This document shows, one piece after another, positions 1-4,216 of a stretch of 6,168 bases of DNA. Position numbers and translations under genes: made by a program. The notes beneath the pieces are model-generated. The model made no database searches. It saw only the letters and a program-made list of their open reading frames with translations, and was not told the DNA's origin. Within the stretch, counting starts at the first letter, position 1; the number at the start of each line of letters is the position of its first letter. Source of the DNA: Actinomycetota bacterium (GTDB lineage Bacteria > Actinomycetota > Coriobacteriia > Anaerosomatales > D1FN1-002); contig VAUM01000102.1 of the NCBI GenBank assembly GCA_005774595.1, positions 1 to 6,168 of the forward strand, given 5' to 3'.

Positions 1-1
1 C

Positions 2-178
2 GAGGAGGCTCCTGCCGAGGAGGCCGTCGCGGACGACGAGCCCGCTGCCGAGGAGCATGTCGCCGAGGAGGAGGCTCTCGCGGAGGACGAGGCTCCCGCA
101 GAGGAAGCCCCGGCATCCGACGAGGCGCCGGCCGACGAGCCCGCATCTGAGGACGCCCCGGCCGAGGACGAGGCCTAG
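2..178 (+). CDS. rpsP: Probable 30S ribosomal protein S16, C-terminal acidic tail (partial, 5' end outside window)
   Basis: Only the last 58 residues and the TAG stop at 176-178 are visible; the frame is open from base 2. The peptide is a low-complexity Ala/Glu/Asp/Pro tail with about 26 acidic residues, 19 Ala and 7 Pro, one His and no Lys or Arg. It is built on loose repeats of the type AEE, AED and DEAPA. No S16 core is present in the window, so identity rests on context: in actinobacteria and many other bacteria the gene directly before khpA-rimM-trmD is rpsP, and actinobacterial S16 proteins often carry Ala/Glu-rich C-terminal extensions. S16 is a structural and assembly protein of the 30S subunit. 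The tail is presumably disordered and solvent-exposed. khpA starts 6 bases downstream, so the two are probably co-transcribed. Another protein with an acidic tail cannot be excluded from these bases alone. Confidence 0.72.
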   Translation, partial: EEAPAEEAVADDEPAAEEHVAEEEALAEDEAPAEEAPASDEAPADEPASEDAPAEDEA

Positions 179-184
179 CCTCGC

Positions 185-433
185 ATGCCGGGTCCCGAAG
201 ACACAGAGAACCTCGTCCGCTATCTCGTGACGTCGCTCGTCGACGACGCGGAGGCGGTCGACGTGACGCGCAAGGACGACGACGACTCGACCGTGATCAC
301 CATCGCGGTGGCCCCCGACGACACCGGCAAGGTGATCGGCCGCCAGGGCCGCATCATCAAGGCCATCCGGGTGCTCGCGCGCGCCACGGGCTGCACCGGC
401 TCGCACGAGGTCGACGTGGAGGTCCTCGGCTAG
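185..433 (+). CDS. khpA: KH-domain RNA-binding protein KhpA
   Basis: This 82-residue protein is close to the usual KhpA length of 75-80. It is essentially a single KH domain: an N-terminal helix (NLVRYLVTSLVDD, about residues 9-21), an acidic stretch (DDDD at 31-34), a beta strand (VITIAV, 37-42), then the nucleic-acid-binding GxxG loop GRQG at 52-55 inside KVIGRQGRIIKAIR, followed by the helix IKAIRVLARA. In Gram-positive bacteria KhpA pairs with KhpB (Jag/EloR) and binds many RNAs, affecting cell elongation and division; that role is family knowledge and not visible here. The ATG at 185 is the first in frame and starts 6 bases after the preceding stop. Its only Shine-Dalgarno-like sequence is GAGG at 170-173, inside the upstream gene, so translation is probably coupled. 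The position between rpsP and rimM is the standard one. Confidence 0.95.
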   Translation: MPGPEDTENLVRYLVTSLVDDAEAVDVTRKDDDDSTVITIAVAPDDTGKVIGRQGRIIKAIRVLARATGCTGSHEVDVEVLG

Positions 434-438
434 GGCCG

Positions 439-969
439 ATGGACGGCTCCGGGTTCCTCGCGGTCGCACGCGTCGTGAAGCCCCACGGGCTCGCAGGCGA
501 GCTGGCCGTGATGCCGCTCGTTCCCGGCGAGTTCGACGTTCCCGCTGGCGCCCAGGTGTGGTTCGTCCCGCCTCCCGACGGTCCGCGTTCGGGTGTCGTC
601 GAGTCGGTCCGCCCCGGCCCGAAGGGGCCGCTGCTCAAGGTGACGGGGATCGACGCGCCCGAGTCCGCGCGCGCAGTCGCAGGATGTACCGTGCTCGCGC
701 GCGGCGCGCAGGTCCCTGCGCTCTCCCAGGCCGCGTGTGCATTCGACCCGGTCGGCAGCACCGTCACGGACGAGGCCCGCGGCGTGATCGGCACGGTGAC
801 CGATGTCATCGTGACCGGGGCCAACGACGTGTGGGTCGTCGACGGCCCGCTCGGCGAGGTGCTCGTTCCGGTGATCGACGACGTGGTGCTCGAGGTGGAC
901 GAGGACGCGTGCGTGATCCGCGTCCGGCTCCTGCCGGGGCTCATCTTCGGCGAGCACGAGGAGGCGTGA
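439..969 (+). CDS. rimM: Ribosome maturation factor RimM
   Basis: The product has 176 residues, typical for RimM. The N-terminal RimM beta-barrel opens with AVARVVKPHGLAGELAVMPL (residues 8-27), matching the family pattern of a hydrophobic strand, then HG, then GE. The C-terminal PRC-barrel covers about residues 93-170, with GVIGTVTDVIVTGANDVWVV and LGEVLVPVIDDVV; its NDVWVV and LVPVIDDVV segments are diagnostic. RimM binds S19 in the 30S head and assists late maturation of the 16S 3' domain. The ATG at 439 lies 5 bases after the khpA stop. No well-spaced Shine-Dalgarno sequence is visible (GGAGG at 418-422 is too far away), so re-initiation after khpA is likely. trmD begins 1 base after the rimM stop, the usual rimM-trmD pairing. 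Confidence 0.96.
   Translation: MDGSGFLAVARVVKPHGLAGELAVMPLVPGEFDVPAGAQVWFVPPPDGPRSGVVESVRPGPKGPLLKVTGIDAPESARAVAGCTVLARGAQVPALSQAACAFDPVGSTVTDEARGVIGTVTDVIVTGANDVWVVDGPLGEVLVPVIDDVVLEVDEDACVIRVRLLPGLIFGEHEEA
959..964 (+). promoter_or_regulatory. Strong Shine-Dalgarno sequence for trmD
   Basis: AGGAGG lies inside the last codons of rimM, 6 bases before the GTG at 971. It is the best ribosome-binding site in the first cluster, fixes the trmD start at a GTG, and implies rimM-trmD translational coupling. Confidence 0.85.
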
Positions 970-970
970 C

Positions 971-1723
971 GTGCGCATCGACATACTGAGCGTGCTGCCC
1001 GACGTGTTCGAAGCGCCGCTGTCCGCCTCGATGCTCGGGATCGCGCGCAGCTCGGGCGCACTCGATCTGCACGTCCATGACCTCCGCGGCTGGGCGCTGC
1101 CGGGGGTCCACCGGCAGGTCGACGACGCCCCGTACGGCGGCGGACCCGGCATGGTGCTGCGCTGCGAGCCGGTCTTCGACGCGGTCCGTGCCATCAGCGC
1201 GGAGGGACCCCCACCGCTGGTGGTCCTGCTCACCCCGCAGGGCCGCACGCTCGACCAGCCGCTCGTCGAGGACCTCGCCGCGCGTGAGCGCCTCCTGCTC
1301 GTTTGCGGGCGGTATGAGGGTTTCGACGAGCGCGTCCGCAGCCTCGCCGACCTGCAACTGTCCATCGGCGACTACGTGCTGACCGGCGGCGAGCTGCCGG
1401 CGATGATCGTCGTCGACGCCGTGGCACGCCTGTTGCCGGGCGTTCTGGGCGGCGAGACCTCCGCCGAGGAGGAGTCGTTCTCGTGGGGCCTGCTGGAGTA
1501 TCCCCAGTACACGAGACCTCCACAGTACGAAGGTATGCGTGTCCCGGACATCCTGCTCTCCGGCGACCACGCCCGCGTGCGCGCGTGGCGCCGCACGGAG
1601 GCGGTGCGACGGACGGCGCTGCTCAGACCGGACCTGCTCGACGCCGCGGACCTCACGCCGGAGGAACGCGACCTCGTCGACCGCATCACGACCGAGAGCA
1701 CCGCCCTCGAGGAGACGGAGTGA
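971..1723 (+). CDS. trmD: tRNA (guanine-N1)-methyltransferase TrmD
   Basis: This 250-residue SPOUT methyltransferase makes m1G37 next to the anticodon from S-adenosylmethionine, preventing +1 frameshifts. Visible family blocks are the N-terminal RIDILSVLPDVF, DDAPYGGGPGMVLR (51-64), LLTPQGRTLDQ (86-96), the SAM-knot segments LLLVCGRYEGFDERV (108-122) and SIGDYVLTGGELPAM (131-145), VARLLPGVLG (151-160), GLLEYPQYTRP (173-183) and LLSGDHARVRAWRR (195-208). Against the E. coli protein recalled from memory, the substrate-binding Arg154 corresponds to Arg153 here, while the catalytic Asp169 corresponds to Glu168 (in SAEEESF); see findings. The GTG start at 971 has an AGGAGG at 6 bases and gives the expected N-terminus. 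lepB follows after 2 bases. Length and motifs indicate an intact gene. Confidence 0.97.
   Translation: MRIDILSVLPDVFEAPLSASMLGIARSSGALDLHVHDLRGWALPGVHRQVDDAPYGGGPGMVLRCEPVFDAVRAISAEGPPPLVVLLTPQGRTLDQPLVEDLAARERLLLVCGRYEGFDERVRSLADLQLSIGDYVLTGGELPAMIVVDAVARLLPGVLGGETSAEEESFSWGLLEYPQYTRPPQYEGMRVPDILLSGDHARVRAWRRTEAVRRTALLRPDLLDAADLTPEERDLVDRITTESTALEETE
1717..1720 (+). promoter_or_regulatory. Shine-Dalgarno sequence deciding the lepB GTG start
   Basis: GGAG in the last codons of trmD lies 5 bases before the GTG at 1726, with a further GAGGAG just upstream. The later in-frame ATGs at 1744 and 1777 have no comparable site, so the GTG is preferred. Confidence 0.65.
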
Positions 1724-1725
1724 CC

Positions 1726-2424
1726 GTGCGCGACGAAGACGAGATGACCTGGGACCGCCCGAGGGCCGACGCCGGTATGCCGACCATCGAGCCGGCACGT
1801 GCCCCCGACGAGGACCCCAGCGCGGACGAGGGCGACGCACCCCACGCGAAGGAGACGTCCGCGCTCACCCGCTGGCTGACTCCCGTGCTCGGCCCGACCG
1901 GAGCGGGCGCCGTCGCCTGGATCGTCGAGACGGCACTCCTGCTCGCCGCCGCGTTCCTCCTCGCACAGGTCGTGCGCACGTACGTGGTCCAGCCCTACGT
2001 GATCCCCACCGGATCCATGGAGCCGACCATCGCCATCCAGGACCGCGTCCTGGTCAACAAGTTCGTGTACCGCTTCCGCGATCCGCGGCCAGGCGAGGTC
2101 GTCGTCTTCACGGACCCGTCGGGCGAGACTCCCGCGCTCATCAAGCGCGTGATCGCCGTCGGCGGGCAGACCGTCGAGCTCAACGAGGGCTCCGTGGTCG
2201 TCGACGGGCAGGTACTCGACGAGCCGTACACCCACGGCAAGCCGTCCGAGCTCGGCAACGTCGCGCTCCCGTTCACCGTGCCCGAGGGCCAGATCTGGCT
2301 CATGGGCGACAACCGGGTCAACAGCAAGGACAGCCGCTGGATCGGCGCACAGCCGCTCACGGAGGTCCAGGGCCTGGCGTTCGCGACCTACTGGCCACCG
2401 GACCGCATCGGCGCCCTGCGCTAG
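1726..2424 (+). CDS. lepB: Signal peptidase I (type I leader peptidase)
   Basis: With the GTG start at 1726 the protein has 232 residues. Residues 1-60 form a Pro/Asp/Glu-rich, probably disordered cytoplasmic extension. One transmembrane helix spans about 62-84 (VAWIVETALLLAAAFLLAQVV). The catalytic Ser97 sits in PTGSMEPT (box B) and the general-base Lys140 in LIKRVIAVGG (box D). Box E is GDNRVNSKDSR (194-204). The single membrane anchor and S26-family Ser/Lys dyad fit a Gram-positive type of signal peptidase I, which cleaves signal peptides from secreted preproteins on the outer face of the membrane. The start could alternatively be ATG 1744 or 1777, which would only shorten the acidic tail; upstream codons in this frame overlap trmD and have no family similarity. 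Placement between trmD and rplS is less common than lepB after rplS. The gene ends in a 157-base gap. Confidence 0.95.
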   Translation: MRDEDEMTWDRPRADAGMPTIEPARAPDEDPSADEGDAPHAKETSALTRWLTPVLGPTGAGAVAWIVETALLLAAAFLLAQVVRTYVVQPYVIPTGSMEPTIAIQDRVLVNKFVYRFRDPRPGEVVVFTDPSGETPALIKRVIAVGGQTVELNEGSVVVDGQVLDEPYTHGKPSELGNVALPFTVPEGQIWLMGDNRVNSKDSRWIGAQPLTEVQGLAFATYWPPDRIGALR

Positions 2425-2440
2425 GAAGGGCTAGGAAGGC
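2421..2440 (+). repeat. Tandem duplication of a 10-base unit at the lepB stop
   Basis: CTAGGAAGGG (2421-2430) is followed directly by CTAGGAAGGC (2431-2440), identical at 9 of 10 positions. The first copy includes the lepB stop codon TAG (2422-2424). It looks like a small slippage duplication; no function can be assigned. Confidence 0.7.
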
Positions 2441-2444
2441 TCGC

Positions 2445-2466
2445 GGGACGCGGGTGGGACGCGGCT
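2445..2466 (+). repeat. Tandem duplication of an 11-base unit upstream of the rplS promoter
   Basis: GGGACGCGGGT (2445-2455) is followed directly by GGGACGCGGCT (2456-2466), identical at 10 of 11 positions. The pair ends 12 bases before the proposed -35 hexamer of rplS. It could be a duplicated protein-binding site or just slippage; I cannot tell from one sequence. Confidence 0.6.
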
Positions 2467-2478
2467 CGCGCGGACGCG

Positions 2479-2507
2479 TTGCCTCGTACCACGAGCCTCG
2501 CTATACT
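2479..2507 (+). promoter_or_regulatory. Sigma70-type promoter for rplS
   Basis: A -35 element TTGCCT (2479-2484, 4 of 6 to TTGACA) and a -10 element TATACT (2502-2507, 5 of 6 to TATAAT) are separated by exactly 17 bases. The AT-rich -10 stands out in very GC-rich surroundings. Transcription would be expected to begin around 2513-2516, leaving about 66-70 bases before the ATG at 2582. The spacer contains the inverted repeat CTCGT-ACC-ACGAG (2483-2495), a possible operator, though this is weak. The promoter would let L19 and RNase HII be expressed independently of the upstream rpsP-lepB transcript. Confidence 0.75.
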
Positions 2508-2524
2508 ACCCACTCGTGCCGTCG

Positions 2525-2537
2525 GCGGCCGTGCCGC
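2525..2537 (+). promoter_or_regulatory. Small hairpin in the rplS leader
   Basis: GCGGC-CGT-GCCGC forms a perfect 5-base-pair stem with a 3-base loop about 10 bases after the predicted transcription start. Ribosomal-protein leaders, including some L19 leaders, can be autoregulatory, but this stem is too short and the sequence too GC-rich to claim that here. Confidence 0.25.
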
Positions 2538-2569
2538 ATGACGTCGCGCGAACAGACAGCATCGAGGCA

Positions 2570-2573
2570 GAGG
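2570..2573 (+). promoter_or_regulatory. Shine-Dalgarno sequence for rplS
   Basis: GAGG (within AGAGGT) lies 8 bases before the ATG at 2582. This supports that ATG over the in-frame GTG at 2516, which has no ribosome-binding site of its own. Confidence 0.7.
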
Positions 2574-2581
2574 TAGCACCC

Positions 2582-2929
2582 ATGGACAAGATCCGCCAGA
2601 TCGAGGCGCAGCAGATGACCCGTGACGACCTCCCGGCGTTCCAGGTGGGCGACACGGTCAAGGTCCACTACAAGATCATCGAGGGCAACCGCGAGCGCAC
2701 CCAGGTCTTCCAGGGCGTCGTGATCCGCCGCCACGGCGCGGGCAACCGCGAGACGTTCACCGTGCGCAAGGTCAGCTTCGCCGTCGGCGTCGAGCGCACC
2801 TTCCCGGTGTGGTCGCCCAAGATCGAGAAGATCGAGATCACCGGCCGCGGCAAGGTCCGCCGCAGCAAGCTGTACTTCCTGCGTGACAAGGTGGGCAAGG
2901 CCGCCCGCCTCAAGGAGCAGGCCTACTAG
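2582..2929 (+). CDS. rplS: 50S ribosomal protein L19
   Basis: The 115-residue length matches L19 (about 113-117). Characteristic segments are DDLPAFQVGDTVKVHYKIIEGNRERTQVFQGVVIRR near the N-terminus, then GAGNRETFTVRKVSFAVGVERTFPVWSPKIEKIEI, then RGKVRRSKLYFLRDKVGKAARLKE at the C-terminus. L19 lies at the subunit interface of the 50S and contributes to intersubunit bridges. The start at ATG 2582 is supported by GAGG 8 bases upstream and by the usual start of the family at Met-(Asn/Asp)-Lys. An in-frame GTG at 2516 would add 22 residues with no ribosomal-protein character, but its position relative to the promoter is notable (see findings). rnhB starts 3 bases after the stop, so the two form a transcription unit behind the promoter at 2479-2507. 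Confidence 0.98.
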   Translation: MDKIRQIEAQQMTRDDLPAFQVGDTVKVHYKIIEGNRERTQVFQGVVIRRHGAGNRETFTVRKVSFAVGVERTFPVWSPKIEKIEITGRGKVRRSKLYFLRDKVGKAARLKEQAY

Positions 2930-2932
2930 GGC

Positions 2933-3712
2933 ATGGCCCGCCCGACGGTAGCCGAGTGCCGCGAGCTTCTCGCGGCCTGTGCTCCCGGAGAGCTCGACGC
3001 ACTCATCGAACGCCTGTCCGGCGACGACCGGGCGGGCGTTCGTGCTCTTGCCGATGCCGCGTGTCGCCGGCGTGCGGCAGCGCGTGCCGAAGGCGAGCGC
3101 CTCGATGGCCTGCTCAAGCTGGAGCGGTCGCTGTCTGCGGGTGGCACCCTCGTGGTGGCGGGCGTGGACGAGGTCGGCCGCGGCGCGCTCGCCGGACCGG
3201 TCACGGCCGCAGCAGTCGTGCTCGGCGACGCCCCGCTGCCGGCCGGGCTCAACGACTCGAAGCGGCTCACGCCGGCGCGCAGGTCGCAGATGGCCGCACT
3301 CCTGCGCGACGGGTGCCGTGCGTGGGCGGTGGCGCACGTCTCGCACGAGGCCGTCGACGCCATCGGGATCGCACGCGCCACCCGTCAGGCCATGCAGGAG
3401 GCGCTCGCCGCGCTCGAGGTAGCGGCGGATCACGTCATCGTCGACGGCCTTCCGATCGGCGCGCACGCCTCCGAGACCGCGGTCGTCAAGGGTGACTCCA
3501 AGGTCGCCTGCGTCGCAGCGGCGTCGATCGTCGCGAAGGTCGCCCGCGACGATCTCATGGCGCGCCTCGGCGAGCGACACCCGGGCTGGGACTTCGCCGT
3601 CAACAAGGGCTACGGCACGCCTGAGCATCTCGCCCGCGTCGCCGAACAGGGCCCGTGCCCGGTCCACCGGCGCAGCTTCCTGCGCAACGTCATCGAACCG
3701 AAGCTCTGGTGA
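2933..3712 (+). CDS. rnhB: Ribonuclease HII
   Basis: The protein has 259 residues. RNase HII cuts the RNA strand of RNA/DNA hybrids and starts removal of single ribonucleotides misincorporated in DNA. The catalytic core begins near residue 74: VAGVDEVGRGALAGPV carries Asp79 and Glu80 and the GRG ribonucleotide-recognition motif (82-84). NDSKRLTPARR follows at 107-117. VIVDGLP carries Asp171, and VKGDSKVACVAAASIVAKVARD carries Asp188, completing the DEDD metal site. NKGYGTPEH (224-232) supplies the conserved Tyr. Before the core lies a roughly 70-residue, Arg/Ala-rich helical extension, an arrangement also seen in Bacillus-type RnhB (about 255 residues) and absent from E. coli-type enzymes of about 200. 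The ATG at 2933 is 3 bases after the rplS stop, with no clear ribosome-binding site beyond coupling. Confidence 0.96.
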   Translation: MARPTVAECRELLAACAPGELDALIERLSGDDRAGVRALADAACRRRAAARAEGERLDGLLKLERSLSAGGTLVVAGVDEVGRGALAGPVTAAAVVLGDAPLPAGLNDSKRLTPARRSQMAALLRDGCRAWAVAHVSHEAVDAIGIARATRQAMQEALAALEVAADHVIVDGLPIGAHASETAVVKGDSKVACVAAASIVAKVARDDLMARLGERHPGWDFAVNKGYGTPEHLARVAEQGPCPVHRRSFLRNVIEPKLW

Positions 3713-3742
3713 CGCCCTTCTCGCCTCGCTGATCCGCGATCC

Positions 3743-3759
3743 TGCCGGTCTGACCTGCA
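3743..3759 (+). promoter_or_regulatory. Imperfect hairpin after rnhB, possibly a weak terminator or part of a yraN leader
   Basis: TGC-c-GGT-ctg-ACC-t-GCA folds as two 3-base-pair stems separated by one C/T mismatch with a 3-base loop. The following 17 bases (3761-3777) are unusually T-rich for this window but interrupted by G, so it is not a proper intrinsic terminator. Confidence 0.25.
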
Positions 3760-3775
3760 CGGTTGGTTCCTGTTT

Positions 3776-3791
3776 GGTGTCCGCTCACACC
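3776..3791 (+). promoter_or_regulatory. Inverted repeat in the rnhB-yraN gap
   Basis: GGTGT (3776-3780) and ACACC (3787-3791) are perfect complements with a 6-base loop. It could be a hairpin in a yraN leader RNA or a protein-binding site. No U-tract follows, so it is not an intrinsic terminator. Confidence 0.3.
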
Positions 3792-3801
3792 GCGTCGTCA
3801 T

Positions 3802-3825
3802 CCTCGCTCTCAAGGGAGAGGGGGG
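3802..3825 (+). promoter_or_regulatory. Hairpin that would sequester the yraN ribosome-binding site
   Basis: CTCTC (3807-3811) pairs with GAGAG (3816-3820) around the loop AAGG. The stem continues past a G/G mismatch with CCTC (3802-3805) against GGGG (3822-3825), one pair being a U-G wobble. The 3' arm is the purine-rich Shine-Dalgarno region of yraN, whose ATG is at 3833. If formed in the mRNA, it would limit ribosome access. The fold is a by-eye reading, not an energy calculation. Confidence 0.4.
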
Positions 3826-3832
3826 ATGCGGC

Positions 3833-4216
3833 ATGACCGAGACCCACGCATCCGAACGGAACGACGTCGGCAGGAGGGGTGAGGACGCGGCCGTCGCGTA
3901 CCTCGAGCGCTCGGGGATCCGCGTGCTCGAACGCAACTGGCGTTGCCGTGCCGGGGAGATCGACGTCATCGGGACCGACGGCGCCACGCTCGTGCTGATC
4001 GAGGTGAAGACGCGCCGCACGGTTGCCAAGGGCAGTCCCGAGGAGGCCGTCACACCGACCAAACGGCGCCGCATCGCACGGGTGGCGGCGGGGTATCTCG
4101 CCACACTGGCCGAGCAGCCGCCCGCTGTGCGCTTCGACGTCGTCACGCTGTTCGTGCTCGGCCCGGAGCGTGCGTTGCTCCGGCACCACCGGGCCGCTTT
4201 CGAGGTCGGCTCCTGA
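3833..4216 (+). CDS. yraN: YraN / UPF0102 family PD-(D/E)xK nuclease-fold protein
   Basis: The 127-residue product fits the UPF0102 family (about 115-130). The conserved start VGRRGEDAAVAYLERSG (12-28) includes Glu17. The nuclease-like core is RAGEIDVIG (39-47) with Asp44, then LVLIEVKTRR (53-62) with Glu57 and Lys59: the D...ExK arrangement of restriction-endonuclease-like enzymes. VRFDVV (99-104) is the last conserved strand. The family is widespread beside rnhB and comM-dprA, which suggests a role in DNA processing or uptake, but its biochemical activity is not well established. ATG 3833 is preceded by a long purine run (3812-3825). Another ATG at 3826, out of frame, competes for that site. 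The stop shares its A with the comM start (TGATG), so the two are translationally coupled. Confidence 0.93.
   Translation: MTETHASERNDVGRRGEDAAVAYLERSGIRVLERNWRCRAGEIDVIGTDGATLVLIEVKTRRTVAKGSPEEAVTPTKRRRIARVAAGYLATLAEQPPAVRFDVVTLFVLGPERALLRHHRAAFEVGS

Noticed and set aside
430..1365. Long minus-strand open frame opposite rimM and trmD
   Set aside because: It is Arg/Ser/Ala-rich with no recognisable domain and lies fully opposite well-supported genes; such frames are expected in GC-rich DNA with strong third-position bias.
1483..1725. Upstream extension of lepB to ATG 1483
   Set aside because: It would overlap trmD by 241 bases and adds residues without signal-peptidase similarity; GTG 1726 has a good ribosome-binding site.
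2425..2480. Intrinsic terminator after lepB
   Set aside because: The region is GC-rich, but I found only ACGCG/CGCGT arms with an 11-base loop and no U-tract.
1539..2576. Plus-strand frame of 345 codons across trmD and lepB
   Set aside because: It is the +1-type shadow of lepB: almost entirely Arg, Pro, Gly and Ala, with no family similarity.
3943..4215. Upstream extension of comM into yraN
   Set aside because: The added residues are an out-of-frame reading of yraN; the ComM family N-terminus begins at ATG 4216.
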